Positions 51,673 to 60,497 of a stretch of 64,000 bases of DNA are shown piece by piece. Source of the stretch: Terriglobia bacterium. GTDB lineage: Bacteria; Acidobacteriota; Terriglobia; Terriglobales; Acidobacteriaceae. How positions within the stretch are numbered: position 1 is the stretch's first letter; every line of letters starts with the position of its first letter. The stretch spans positions 62,001 to 126,000 of the forward strand of contig JAIQGF010000002.1 of NCBI GenBank assembly GCA_020072845.1, in the 5' to 3' direction. Both the position numbers and the translations under genes were made by a program. Below the pieces are notes generated by a model. That model did no database searches. It was not told the origin of the DNA and saw nothing but the letters and a program-made list of their open reading frames with translations.

Positions 51673-51678
51673 TAGAAT
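51673..51678 (+). promoter_or_regulatory. Putative -10 box (TAGAAT), leaderless start
   Basis: TAGAAT ends 6 nt before the ATG at 51685. A weak TTATGG at -35 distance is seen at 51651-51656. Confidence 0.45.
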
Positions 51679-51684
51679 AATGCT

Positions 51685-51918
51685 ATGAGTCCAGAAATTT
51701 CCGATCTCCTGAAACGGGCGCTCGCTCTCTCTGTTGACGAGCGCGCTGCATTAGCCCATACCCTGCTCGACAGTCTTGAGGGCACGGATGAGTCTGTGCA
51801 AGAGGCTTGGGATGACGAAGTTGCTCGTAGAATCGAAGACCTGAAAGCGGGCACAGCGGTGACCGTCCCTTGGGAGCAATTACATCGCGAGCTCTTGGCC
51901 ATGGTGAATGAGCGCTAA
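51685..51918 (+). CDS. Antitoxin (putative addiction-module component)
   Basis: 77 aa, of the family (TIGR02574-like) found next to ParE/RelE toxins: MSPEISDLLKRALALSVDERAALAHTLLDSLEG is the standard opening, followed by an acidic helix (ESVQEAWDDEVARRIEDLKAG) and WEQLHRELLAMV. It overlaps the toxin gene by 11 nt. Confidence 0.87.
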   Translation: MSPEISDLLKRALALSVDERAALAHTLLDSLEGTDESVQEAWDDEVARRIEDLKAGTAVTVPWEQLHRELLAMVNER

Positions 51919-52207
51919 GCGGGTTGAGTTCCACCAGGGTGCAATCGCCGATGTTAAAAGCGCAGTGGCTTGGTATCAGAAGCGCAGCCCTAAGGCGGCC
52001 TTGGACTTCATCGAGGAACTGCATCGAGCCGCCGACACAATCGGTGAAGCCCCGGAACGCTGGCCGGCCGGAAAGAACAACACCAGGCGGTTTCTGCTCT
52101 GGCGATTCCCATTTGTCATCATCTATTCCGAACAACAGTCCGTAGTCACAATCTGGGCCGTTGCCCACAGCAGCAGACGACCGGAGTACTGGCGGGATCG
52201 CCTCTAA
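51908..52207 (+). CDS. ParE/RelE-family toxin
   Basis: 99 aa. VEFHQGAIADVKSAVAWYQKRSPKAALDFIEELHRAADTIGEAPERWP, then NTRRFLLWRFPFVIIYSEQQSVVTIWAVAHSSRRPEYWRDRL, is the classical ParE/RelE-like fold with the conserved 'R.....FPF.I.Y' and 'H..R.P.YW' ends. Targets in the family are gyrase (ParE) or ribosome-bound mRNA (RelE). It is coupled to the antitoxin by overlap. Confidence 0.9.
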   Translation: MSAKRVEFHQGAIADVKSAVAWYQKRSPKAALDFIEELHRAADTIGEAPERWPAGKNNTRRFLLWRFPFVIIYSEQQSVVTIWAVAHSSRRPEYWRDRL

Positions 52208-52365
52208 TCGCCTTGCCCTCTGTGTCTCTGCGCCGCAGTGTTGAATTAGCTTTCTGCGGAACACCACCGATCAATCGTGCGAAAAACTTCTGGTTGACGC
52301 CTAATAGGTGATAGCTGACAGCTTTGCTATCCTGTTCCGTTTCGAATTCATCACTGGAGCCCGCC

Positions 52366-53628
52366 ATGGACCGCCGGAATTTTCTTGCTGCCGCAACCCT
52401 CGCCTCGCTCGGCCTGACGCTCGAGGCGCAAGAAGTCAAGAAGCAAGACGGCCACGCCGCCGCAGGAAAGCACGAGGCGTCCGCCGTCGGAGGCCCGCCC
52501 AGCAAGCCGGTGATGATCTCCAGCCGCAACGGTTGGAACGGGATCGAAAAGGGCTACCAGATGCTGCTCGACGGCGGCGACACGCTGGATGCGGTGATTG
52601 CGGTCGGCAAGACGCAGGAAGACGACCCCAACGACGACTCGGTCGGGCTGGGCGGGCTGCCCAACGAGGAAGGCGTGGTCGAACTGGATTCTTGCTGCAT
52701 GCACGGGCCGACGCGGCGGGCCGGCGCGGTGGGCGGAGTGCGCTGGACGAAGAACCCATCCTTGCTGGCGCAGGCGGTGATGCAGCACACCGGACATGTC
52801 ATGCTGGTGGGGGAAGGCGCCGACCGGTTCGCCAAGGCCATGGGCTTCCCGAAAGACGAGCTTCTCACCGAGCGCTCGCGGAAAGCCTGGCTGCTGTGGA
52901 AAGAGAGTCATCGCGACAGTTGGTGGGGGCCGGGCCTGTCCGATCCGAGTTACAAAGTCCCGCCCGACGTGCCAGCGCCGCCAGCGCCGGGCGCCGCGTG
53001 GTGGGAGAAGCGAAGAAGGGAACTGGAGGAACTGGCCGCGGACCTGGCAATCCCGCCGGCGTGGCGGGCGACCTGTATTGATCGTGTGCTGTTCCCGGCA
53101 CACGGCACGTGTCATTGTTCGGCAGTCACGCCCAAGGGGGAGATGTCGGGCATGACCACGACGTGCGGCCTGTCATGGAAAATTCCCGGCCGCTGCGGAG
53201 ACTCGCCCATCATTGGCGCCGGAGCCTACACCGACCAGGATGTGGGCTCGGCCGGGGCGACCGGCAGCGGCGAGGAGAATATCCGCGTGGCCGGCGCGCA
53301 TACGGTGATCGAGAACATGCGGCACGGGATGTCGCCGCGCGAGGCCGGGCTGGACGCGCTGCAGCGGATCGTCCGGAACTACAAGCACAATCCCGCCAAG
53401 CTGCGCTACGTGGACATGCAGTACTACATCGTTCGCAAGGATGGCGCCTACGCCGGGGTCAGCCTGTGGAGCCACAGCGCGTCCAAGGTCCCGCGGCAAT
53501 ACACGGTTCACGACGGAACCCGGCGACTGGAAAATTTCGTCGCGTTATTCCAGGGATCTCCGCTGCCGTTTCCGCCGCAGGCGCGCGAACCCTTCCAGCG
53601 GCCGAACTACGGCCCGGAGAAGAAGTAG
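52366..53628 (+). CDS. Tat-exported glycosylasparaginase
   Basis: 420 aa from the ATG at 52366. Tat leader MDRRNFLAAATLASLGLTLEA. N4-(beta-N-acetylglucosaminyl)-L-asparaginase cleaves the Asn-GlcNAc link. It is an Ntn hydrolase that matures by self-cleavage before a Thr: HGTCHCSAVTPKGEMSG, Thr248 in this numbering, with the following GLSWKIPGRCGDSPIIGAGAYTDQ typical for the beta subunit. N-terminal part GVGVG-like: DSVGLGGLPNEEGVVELDSCCM. A Cys after the Thr (GTCHC versus GTIG in human) is a variant. Likely periplasmic use of glycopeptides. Confidence 0.9.
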   Translation: MDRRNFLAAATLASLGLTLEAQEVKKQDGHAAAGKHEASAVGGPPSKPVMISSRNGWNGIEKGYQMLLDGGDTLDAVIAVGKTQEDDPNDDSVGLGGLPNEEGVVELDSCCMHGPTRRAGAVGGVRWTKNPSLLAQAVMQHTGHVMLVGEGADRFAKAMGFPKDELLTERSRKAWLLWKESHRDSWWGPGLSDPSYKVPPDVPAPPAPGAAWWEKRRRELEELAADLAIPPAWRATCIDRVLFPAHGTCHCSAVTPKGEMSGMTTTCGLSWKIPGRCGDSPIIGAGAYTDQDVGSAGATGSGEENIRVAGAHTVIENMRHGMSPREAGLDALQRIVRNYKHNPAKLRYVDMQYYIVRKDGAYAGVSLWSHSASKVPRQYTVHDGTRRLENFVALFQGSPLPFPPQAREPFQRPNYGPEKK

Positions 53629-53756
53629 TACCGAGTACCTGGTACCGAGTACCGAGTCGCCAAGGAGAAGTCGTTGAGCGCCTGGCGCGAGGCAGCAGAT
53701 ACTTTGAGCACAAGAAACGGATAGCGACGATTTTGATGCCCGCGTAATCTCTTTCC

Positions 53757-54854
53757 ATGGGAAACGTCATGGAGAAGATACCCAGCCATATTGGTCCGGG
53801 AGAATTCTGGGAGGCGGTGCTGCACCGCGACCGCCGCTTCCAGTATTTGTTCGTGTACGCGGTGCGCTCCACCGGGGTGTACTGCCGGCCGACCTGCGCC
53901 TCGCGCCGGCCGCGGCGCGAGCAGGTCAGCTTCTTCGCCGGGCCGGAAGCGGCCGAGCGCGCCGGATTCCGCGCCTGCCGCCGTTGCCGGCCGCGCGAGA
54001 ATGCCTTCCACGATCCGCATGCCGAAGTGGTGCAGCGCCTGTGCCGCTATATTGACGCGCACCTGGAAGAGCCGGTGAGCCTGGCGGTGCTGAGCCGCGA
54101 AGCCGGGTTGAGCGCCTTCCACCTGCAACGGACGTTCAAGAGAGTGCTCGGCGTGTCGCCGCTGCAGTATGCGCGGGTGCGGCGGTTGCTCAATTTGAAG
54201 TCGCGCCTCAAAAGCGGCGACGACGTGACTTCGGCGATGTACGCCGCGGGATACGGCTCCAGCAGCCGCTTGTACGAGCACGCCGCGGGACAGCTAGGCA
54301 TGACGCCGGGCGCCTACCGCAGCGGCGGCGCGGGAACCGAGATCCGCTACGCGCTGGCCAGTTGCAACCTCGGACGGGTGCTGGTGGCGGCCACGGAACG
54401 CGGCGTCTGCGCGGTGCGCCTGGGCGACTCCGATTCCGAGCTGGTCGCCGAACTGCACCGCGAGTTTCCCATCGCGGACGCGCGCCAGGATGCGTCGTGG
54501 CTGCACGACGTGCTGGGCCGGGTGGTGGACTGCGTCAATGGCAGTGACGCGCACCCCGACATCCCGCTCGACATCCGGGGCAGCGCGTTCCAGGCGAAGG
54601 TCTGGGAGACGTTACGGCGCATTCCACGCGGCGAAACCCGCAGCTACGCGCAGATCGCGCAGGCGCTGAAGCAGCCCAAGGCGGTGCGGGCGGTGGCGCG
54701 GGCGATCGCGTCGAACCCGGTGGCGGTGATTGTCCCGTGCCATCGCGTGGTGCGCAGCGACGGCTCGCTCGGCGGTTATCGCTGGGGCTCGAAGCGCAAG
54801 GAACAGTTGCTCGCGTCGGAACGGGACCCGGAGTCAGTAGTCAGGGGTCGGTAG
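53757..54854 (+). CDS. ada: Ada: alkylation-response regulator and O6-methylguanine methyltransferase
   Basis: 365 aa. Domains: Ada N-terminal zinc domain (about 12-85) with Cys residues VYCRPTC (Cys43, Cys47) and ACRRCRP, in which one Cys accepts methyl from phosphotriesters; an AraC-type HTH (about 88-185, DAHLEEPVSLAVLSREAGLSAFHLQRTFKRVLGVSPLQYAR); and the MGMT domain (about 195-350) with IVPCHRVVRSDG, active Cys328. It is a complete bifunctional Ada that can repair DNA and activate its regulon. A TAATCT 6 nt before the ATG fits the leaderless pattern weakly. A second ATG 12 nt further is possible. Confidence 0.95.
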   Translation: MGNVMEKIPSHIGPGEFWEAVLHRDRRFQYLFVYAVRSTGVYCRPTCASRRPRREQVSFFAGPEAAERAGFRACRRCRPRENAFHDPHAEVVQRLCRYIDAHLEEPVSLAVLSREAGLSAFHLQRTFKRVLGVSPLQYARVRRLLNLKSRLKSGDDVTSAMYAAGYGSSSRLYEHAAGQLGMTPGAYRSGGAGTEIRYALASCNLGRVLVAATERGVCAVRLGDSDSELVAELHREFPIADARQDASWLHDVLGRVVDCVNGSDAHPDIPLDIRGSAFQAKVWETLRRIPRGETRSYAQIAQALKQPKAVRAVARAIASNPVAVIVPCHRVVRSDGSLGGYRWGSKRKEQLLASERDPESVVRGR

Positions 54855-54941
54855 TCAGCGGCTCGCTGCTCAAGGAAACGGCGCCGCTCACGCGACGCCG
54901 TTCTCAAACCGAACACCGAAAACCGATGACCGATAACCAGC

Positions 54942-55976
54942 CTACGAGAAGCGAATCTTCACATCCTTGTGCTTCTCCAGGTGGATGCTGTCAATGAAGC
55001 GGATCTTGCCGGTGGACTTGGTCATGATCAGCGACGAGGTGCGCACGCCTTCGCCGAAGAAGCGCACGCCGCGCATGAGCGCGCCGTCGGTGACGCCGGT
55101 GGCGGCAAAGATGAGCTGCTTGCCGGGCGCCAGTTCCTCGGCGGTATAGACCTTGTTTTTGTCCTTGATCCCCATCTTGGCGATGCGCTCTTCCAGCGCC
55201 GGCTTGTCAATCACCAGCCGCCCCAGCATGTAGCCATTGAGACAGCGCATAGCCGCCGCGGTCAGCACGCCTTCGGGTGCGCCGCCTGAGCCCATGACGG
55301 CGTGCACGCCGGTGCCGATCACGGCCGCGGAAATTCCGGCGGACAGGTCGCCGTCGCTGATCAGCTTGATGCGCGCGCCCGCCTTGCGAATGTCGTTGAT
55401 CAGCTTTTCGTGCCGCGGCCGGTCGAGCACGATCACCACCAGGTCATCCACGTCGCGTCCCAGGCGCTGGGCGATGTTCTTCAGGTTGTCGGCGACCGGC
55501 GCATCCATGTCCACGGCGCCGTGGCACGACGGCCCGACCACGATCTTGTCCATGTAGCAATCGGGAGCATTGAGCAGTCCGCCGCGCTCCGACGCCGCCA
55601 GCACGGTGATAGCGCCCGGCGATCCGGTGGCGCACAGGTTGGTGCCTTCCAGGGGATCGACGGCGATGTCAACCTCGGGCACGGGCTGGCCGTCACGGAA
55701 CTCGGCGCCGACTTTTTCGCCGATATAGAGCATGGGCGCCTCGTCGCGCTCGCCCTCGCCGATGACGATGGTGCCCTTCATCGGCACGGTATCCATGGTC
55801 CGGCGCATCGCCTCGGTGGCGACATGGTCGGAATACTTGCGCTCCCCCTGGCCCATGCTGCGGGCCGAGGCGATGGCGGCATTCTCGACAACGCGCAGAA
55901 ATTCCAGCGCGAGGTCGCTCTCGAGGTTGACACCGAATTGTTTGGCCGACTTGGTGGGTACCTGGGTAGTAGCCAT
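54942..55976 (-). CDS. glpX: Class II fructose-1,6-bisphosphatase
   Basis: 344 aa. It hydrolyses fructose-1,6-bisphosphate in gluconeogenesis. The GlpX marks are all there: [38 protein letters not shown], the metal-binding [17 protein letters not shown] and [17 protein letters not shown], and [20 protein letters not shown]. The C-terminal [12 protein letters not shown] is conserved. The glpX name is usual for bacteria; there is no glycerol gene nearby. Confidence 0.95.
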   Translation of the reverse strand: MATTQVPTKSAKQFGVNLESDLALEFLRVVENAAIASARSMGQGERKYSDHVATEAMRRTMDTVPMKGTIVIGEGERDEAPMLYIGEKVGAEFRDGQPVPEVDIAVDPLEGTNLCATGSPGAITVLAASERGGLLNAPDCYMDKIVVGPSCHGAVDMDAPVADNLKNIAQRLGRDVDDLVVIVLDRPRHEKLINDIRKAGARIKLISDGDLSAGISAAVIGTGVHAVMGSGGAPEGVLTAAAMRCLNGYMLGRLVIDKPALEERIAKMGIKDKNKVYTAEELAPGKQLIFAATGVTDGALMRGVRFFGEGVRTSSLIMTKSTGKIRFIDSIHLEKHKDVKIRFS

Positions 55977-56372
55977 GAATGCCTCCTCACGCGACGATGA
56001 GTTCCGTTCCCCGGCCGCCAGTTCTGCTGCGAGGCGGCGAAGAAGGGGAATGATGCGCCTCCGCTAAACCCGCGTCAATAGCGCTGTGCGGGAATAAATT
56101 CGGCCATGGCGGGTTCTCTACCATGCAAAGCGAACACGGTGGCGCCGCCGGCAAGACATAACCACAGACGGCACAGAGATTCACAGAGAAAAGGTGAATG
56201 GCAAACAAGTATGCAGGCACAACGAGAATTGCGAACCGATGCGGGGGATCTCTTTGCGTACTTGCCTCTGCGCACCCCAGTGTCCTCTGTGGTTAACGAT
56301 GTGATCCAAATTTCGGATTCGAGGAGGTTGGAAATGGTTTTCCTGGAAGCCGTGGCTTGGGGCTGTTGTATC
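55977..56372. other. 396-bp gap with CTCTGTGG-type repeat copies
   Basis: No gene is supported. Two divergent copies of the intergenic repeat (TAACCACAGA at about 56159 and TCTGTGGTTA at about 56287) form a 10-bp inverted repeat. The glpX promoter should lie at the left side. Confidence 0.5.
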
Positions 56373-56735
56373 TCAGGCAGAGCGCTTGGTACGTGCGGCA
56401 ATCAGCGACTGCAAGCTCGCAACCAGCGCCGCAGCTCCTTCGGTGAGTTCCAAATGAGCGTCGCCGGTCCATGCGAAGTCCTCATCCCCGGAACGGAGCA
56501 CGAGCACGGGAATGCGCCAGCGCTCGCTCACATCGGCGGCAAAGAGCTGCTTCTCGGTGAAGGAAAACGAATGGCCGACCACGACGGCGGAGAATTCGTG
56601 GTTTTCCAGCAAATCGAGGGCGCCAAACGTGGTGGCGACCGAGGTCACATCGAAACCGGCGCGCTCCAGCAGGTTGTGGCGTGCGGCCAACAGTCGATGA
56701 TCGCAACTGACGGACAGGACACGAGGCCGAATCAA
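56373..56735 (-). CDS. Degenerate receiver-domain protein, copy 1
   Basis: 120 aa from the TTG at 56735, with GAGGTG 7 nt upstream. It has the receiver-like alternation: VLSVSCDHRLLAARHNLLERAGFDVTSVATTFGALDLL, then EFSAVVVGHSFSFTEKQLFAADV, then IPVLVLRSGDED and a C-terminal helix. The position of the phospho-accepting Asp after beta-3 (VVVG) is Gly, so it cannot work as a classical response regulator. A paralogue of the same length and layout is next on the same strand (56934-57296), about 45% similar by eye. Confidence 0.7.
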   Translation of the reverse strand: MIRPRVLSVSCDHRLLAARHNLLERAGFDVTSVATTFGALDLLENHEFSAVVVGHSFSFTEKQLFAADVSERWRIPVLVLRSGDEDFAWTGDAHLELTEGAAALVASLQSLIAARTKRSA

Positions 56736-56933
56736 AATGGCACCTCACCCATGGGCCGCAGATCGGCCCACTTATATCAACACGACGTTACGGGCAGGGA
56801 CGCGGTGAGGCAAGTTACCAAAGGCACTGAAAGCCGCAATACACGGGCATTCCGGCCGGTTGCGCCCTATTTCACCTGTACTCTCAACGGTGTGACACAC
56901 GTCCGCCGGCGTGCGTTTCTTGAATGAGGGAGA

Positions 56934-57296
56934 TTAGGCCGATCGCCTTCGCGGACTGAGAATCACGCGATTGAGGACTGCGATCAACTCGGCAGCACCA
57001 TGCGTGATTTCGACAAGGGCGTCGGCGGTGAGTTGGTGGTCGGCATTGCCCTCGTACAGGACAATGACCGGAATGTGCCAGCGCTCGCCCACTTCGGCGG
57101 CAAAGAGCTGCTTCTCAGTAAAAGGAAAACATTGGCCGACCACCACCGCAGAGAAATGGCCTGTTGCAAGCGTTTTCAGGCCTTCATACGTCGTGGAGAC
57201 GGAGGTCACAGTGAATCCAGCGTCTTCGAGCAGCGAGTGGCGCGCCAGCAGCAGGCGGCGGTCAATACCAGCAGAGAGGACGTGCGGACCGGTCAT
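56934..57296 (-). CDS. Degenerate receiver-domain protein, copy 2
   Basis: 120 aa from the ATG at 57296 with GAGGTG upstream; a longer frame to 57329 is possible. VLSAGIDRRLLLARHSLLEDAGFTVTSVSTTYEGLKTL, then HFSAVVVGQCFPFTEKQLFAAEVGERWHIPVIVLYEGNADHQ aligns along the whole length with copy 1, including FTEKQLFAA. Again Gly replaces the phospho-Asp. The two copies are separated by 198 bp and probably arose by tandem duplication. Signalling by protein-protein contact rather than phosphorylation is inferred. Confidence 0.7.
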   Translation of the reverse strand: MTGPHVLSAGIDRRLLLARHSLLEDAGFTVTSVSTTYEGLKTLATGHFSAVVVGQCFPFTEKQLFAAEVGERWHIPVIVLYEGNADHQLTADALVEITHGAAELIAVLNRVILSPRRRSA

Positions 57297-57426
57297 ACTG
57301 CACCTCGGGGCCTCCGCGCGGGCCCACATCTATGATGCCAAAATATCCGGTGGCGCAAGTCGGCGCAAGTGACCAAAGGAGTACTCCGACGCCACCCCCT
57401 GCGCTCGACGGTTGCGGAACCCGTCC

Positions 57427-58605
57427 CTAGAAAGCATCGATTCCAGTGATGCTGTTCCCGATGATCAGGGTGTGGACGTCGTGCGTGCCTTCGTAGGTCT
57501 TAACCGACTCGAGGTTGGCCATGTGGCGGAAGACCGGGTACTCGTCGGCGATGCCATTGGCGCCCAGGATGTCGCGGGCCATGCGGGCGGATTCCAGCGC
57601 CATCCACACGTTGTTCCGCTTCGCCATCGAGATGTGTTGCGGGCGTGCCTTGCCCTGGTCCTTTAACCGCCCGACCTGCAGCGCCAGCAACTGCGCCTTG
57701 GTGATCTCGTTGATCATCCACACCAGCTTTTCCTGGACGAGCTGGTGGGAGGCGATGGGCTGGTCGCGGAACTGCTTGCGGAAGCCGGCGTACTGCAGAG
57801 CGGTGTCGTAACACGCCATGGCCGCGCCGATCGCGCCCCACGCGATGCCGTAGCGCGCCTGGTTCAGGCACATCAGCGCCGACTTCAGGCCGTCGGTTTT
57901 GGGCAGCAGGTTGCAGGCGGGGATGCGCACGTCTTGCAGTGACAGGCTGGAGGTCACGCTGGCGCGCAGCGACCACTTGCCGTGCACGTCGGCGGCGCGG
58001 AAACCGGGGCGGTCGGTTTCGACCAGGAAGCCGCGGACTTTTCCGTTTTCCTCCTCATTCTTCGCCCAGATCACTGCTACCTGCGCGATCGAGCCGGAGG
58101 TGATCCACATCTTTTCGCCATTGAGCACATAACTGTCGCCGTCGCGACGGGCGCGGGTGCGCATGGCGGCGGGATTGGACCCGGCATCGGGCTCAGTCAG
58201 GCCGAAGCAGCCGATGGCCTCGCCCTTCTGCAGCGCGGGCAGCCACCGATTTTTCTGCTCGTCGCCCCCGAAGGTGTAGATGGGGTACATGACCAGCGCC
58301 GACTGCACGCTGGCGAAGGAGCGGACGCCGCTGTCACCGCGCTCCATCTCCTGCATGACCAGGCCGTATTCAACATTCGACATCTCGGCGCAGCCGTAGC
58401 CCTTCAGGTTGGCGCCGAAGAACCCGAGATCCGCCATCGGCTTCACCAGTTCGCGCGGGAAGCGGCCCTCGCGGTTGCACTGCTCGATGATGGGGATCAG
58501 GTTCTCTTCGATGAATTTGCGGGTATTGTCGCGGACGAGGAGTTCATCCGGGGAAAGCAGGGTGTCGAATTCCAGGAAGTCAACGCCGCGGAATTTGAGG
58601 GACAT
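57427..58605 (-). CDS. gcdH: Acyl-CoA dehydrogenase, glutaryl-CoA dehydrogenase type
   Basis: 392 aa. FAD enzyme that oxidises and decarboxylates glutaryl-CoA to crotonyl-CoA (lysine/tryptophan degradation). Marks: SNVEYGLVMQEMERGDSGVRSFASVQSALVM, the FAD site IGCFGLTEPDAGSNPAAM, WITSGSIAQVAVIWAK, and the catalytic-base segment SVKTYEGTHDVHTLIIGNSITG with Glu. YEGTHDVH is characteristic of the glutaryl-CoA branch, but other short-chain substrates cannot be excluded. Followed 3' by repeats; the cupin gene lies upstream on the same strand. Confidence 0.88.
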   Translation of the reverse strand: MSLKFRGVDFLEFDTLLSPDELLVRDNTRKFIEENLIPIIEQCNREGRFPRELVKPMADLGFFGANLKGYGCAEMSNVEYGLVMQEMERGDSGVRSFASVQSALVMYPIYTFGGDEQKNRWLPALQKGEAIGCFGLTEPDAGSNPAAMRTRARRDGDSYVLNGEKMWITSGSIAQVAVIWAKNEEENGKVRGFLVETDRPGFRAADVHGKWSLRASVTSSLSLQDVRIPACNLLPKTDGLKSALMCLNQARYGIAWGAIGAAMACYDTALQYAGFRKQFRDQPIASHQLVQEKLVWMINEITKAQLLALQVGRLKDQGKARPQHISMAKRNNVWMALESARMARDILGANGIADEYPVFRHMANLESVKTYEGTHDVHTLIIGNSITGIDAF

Positions 58606-58607
58606 GG

Positions 58608-58672
58608 GAGCTCTCAGCTGTCAGCTATCAGCCATCAGCTGAACGTAAAAGCTAACAGCTAAGAGGCGGTTC
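58608..58672. repeat. Tandem AGCTNTCAGC repeat block
   Basis: Six degenerate copies of an 'AGCTATCAGC'-type 7-8 mer between the gcdH start and the cupin stop, including partial inverted copies (AGCTAACAGCTAAGAG). Same family as 51511-51545 and 63436-63457. Confidence 0.6.
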
Positions 58673-58677
58673 AGCAA

Positions 58678-59055
58678 TCACGCCGGTTGTCGCGTGTTCT
58701 CCGTGCGGCGCAGGTAGGCGTCATTCTTCGACAGCCAGTCCTGGCGCGGCGGGTAGAAGACGTCGAGGTCCACGGTGTCCTCCATGGCCTGCGCCTTGTG
58801 CGGCATGTGGGGCGGAATGCACAGCACCTCGCCGGCGTGGACGACGATCTCGCGGCCGTCAATCCAGAATTTGAGCGCGCCCTCCAGGATGTAGGTGAGC
58901 TGCTCGTTTTCGTGGCTGTGCTCGGGCACGATTACCCCTTTTTTCAGCAGCACGCGGGCGATCATCAGGTTCTCGCCGGTGATCATCTGCCGGTCCAGTT
59001 GGGGGTTGAGGTGCTCGAGTTCGACGTCGGTCCACTTCGTGTATTTCAGGGGCAT
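58678..59055 (-). CDS. Cupin-domain protein
   Basis: 125 aa single-domain beta-barrel. Cupin motif 1: VIVPEHSHENEQLTYILEGALKF (H-x-H ... E), motif 2: GEVLCIPPHMPHKAQAMEDT (P.. PH). The metal ligands His, His, Glu and His are in place, so a metal-bound cupin is expected; the substrate is unknown. It sits upstream of gcdH on the same strand and may be co-expressed. The end DVFYPPRQDWLSKNDAYLRR resembles a short C-terminal tail of pectin-degradation (KdgF-like) cupins. Confidence 0.85.
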   Translation of the reverse strand: MPLKYTKWTDVELEHLNPQLDRQMITGENLMIARVLLKKGVIVPEHSHENEQLTYILEGALKFWIDGREIVVHAGEVLCIPPHMPHKAQAMEDTVDLDVFYPPRQDWLSKNDAYLRRTENTRQPA

Positions 59056-59194
59056 GGGAAATCTCTCGCAAGGTCAATCGGTCTATCGGTCGATCGGTCC
59101 TCCTGATCACAGACGACCGATCGACTGAAAGACCGAGAGACCTGTTTCGTAGTGTAAAATCAAAACCGACTCACAGAGCGCAATTATCGAGTAT

Positions 59195-59200
59195 TAAGAT
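59195..59200 (+). promoter_or_regulatory. Putative -10 box (TAAGAT), leaderless start
   Basis: TAAGAT ends 7 nt before the ATG at 59208 and no ribosome site is seen between. Confidence 0.4.
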
Positions 59201-59207
59201 CCGATAG

Positions 59208-60269
59208 ATGAATTCATCGCCCCCTCTTTCCCGCACCCGGTTCGTTGTGTTCAGCATGATTCCGTTGATGCTCCTGCTGGTAACTGCCGAGGTAGGCCTG
59301 CGCCTTTACGACTGGGGGAGGGGAGCCGATGCGCATGCGAGAGCGTCGTGGTATTGGGGGTTTGTGCAGGATCGGTTCTTGGGTTACCGGCCCCGCCCCA
59401 ATCTTTTGATCGTCCGGGTAGGTGGCAGGAACCGCATCGACACTAATGCGCAAGGGTTTCGAGATGCCGATCTGCCAATCCAATCCACCGGGCAAAGACG
59501 CCTCATCCTTTGCGTGGGGGAGTCCAGCACATGGGGAACGGGATCTTCAAGCCGGCTGACAACATGGCCCCATCAACTGCATGAGATTCTCAACCAAAAG
59601 GACTCCCGCTATGTCGTGTTTAATGCTGGCATGCCGGGTTATACCGTGGTAGAGAACCTGCAGCTACTCAATCTCCGCCTGCTGAAATACCGGCCGGAAG
59701 CGGTTGTGTACATGGGTTTTCGGAACGACATTGAATACTATATGCGCTCGTTGGATCAGGAAACCGACCTCAATCTGTATGCTCGCCGTTTGGCGCCTTT
59801 GCCGGCCTCGATGTTCAACAACCTGGTCATGCGGTCATCACTCATCGCGATGGCCGCGAGCCGACTTGGCGGTATCATCACATGGGACAAACAGACCGCC
59901 AAAGGAGAACCCAGCCCGGGACCACAACTGACTGCGCGCGGTGTGGAAACCTTTCGCGACCAAATCGCGCTGATGAAGGATCTCTGCGACCGTCACGGGA
60001 TCAGGCTGATGTGGGTCGATCAACCGGTCAATTACGCGAAGAGAGGCGCCGCCGATCAGGAAGCCATCAAACTTGCACGCGCAGTGCTACACGACGAGTT
60101 GTCGAAGGATCGAATCCCTCTGCTGCAAGCGGCGGCCGTTTACGATTTCCAGCGGTTTCCGCTCATTGATGATGTTCACTATAGCGACGAGGGCAACCGA
60201 TACCTTGCATCCATACTGGCTCCACAGATTCTGGCAGAACTGAACCAAGCCGCACCTCCCGCGCACTAG
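59208..60269 (+). CDS. SGNH/GDSL-type hydrolase or acyltransferase, membrane-anchored
   Basis: 353 aa. N-terminal TM/signal anchor (about 10-30). SGNH blocks: block I LILCVGESSTWGTGSS (Ser), block II VVFNAGMPGYTVVENLQLL (Gly), block III VVYMGFRNDIEYY (Asn), block V DDVHYSDEGNRYLA (Asp/His). Such periplasmic SGNH proteins add or remove O-acetyl groups on surface glycans. It is the first gene of the carbamoyltransferase cassette, but 228 nt from the next gene. It is AT-richer than the surrounding DNA. Confidence 0.85.
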   Translation: MNSSPPLSRTRFVVFSMIPLMLLLVTAEVGLRLYDWGRGADAHARASWYWGFVQDRFLGYRPRPNLLIVRVGGRNRIDTNAQGFRDADLPIQSTGQRRLILCVGESSTWGTGSSSRLTTWPHQLHEILNQKDSRYVVFNAGMPGYTVVENLQLLNLRLLKYRPEAVVYMGFRNDIEYYMRSLDQETDLNLYARRLAPLPASMFNNLVMRSSLIAMAASRLGGIITWDKQTAKGEPSPGPQLTARGVETFRDQIALMKDLCDRHGIRLMWVDQPVNYAKRGAADQEAIKLARAVLHDELSKDRIPLLQAAAVYDFQRFPLIDDVHYSDEGNRYLASILAPQILAELNQAAPPAH

Positions 60270-60285
60270 AGGGGAATGCGGCCCT

Positions 60286-60372
60286 TCAAAACAGGGTATC
60301 GATAAACGGCGCGATTCCGGCGCCGGAGAGGAAAAGCAATATCAATGTCACAGGTTGGCTGGCGGCACGCAA
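60286..60372 (-). pseudogene. Remnant of a small membrane protein (DUF5989-like tail)
   Basis: On the minus strand a 28-codon frame (TTG at 60372 to TGA at 60286) reads LRAASQPVTLILLFLSGAG, then IAPFIDTLF-stop. The end is like the 'LL...GS.IAPF.YTLF' terminus of DUF5989 proteins, an intact member of which (62810-62986, ending VAPWLYPL) lies in the cassette. The N-terminal half is missing. It is a short match, so the call is tentative. Confidence 0.3.
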
Positions 60373-60497
60373 CCTGCCGGACCCCGATATACATGTCGGT
60401 CGCGACCTTTGCGTATCCGCAATCTGTCCCGTGCCACGTGCCTGGCCCGACTCGACCCCTACCGCACCGCCAAGTTTGATGGCGGCGAAGTGATTAC

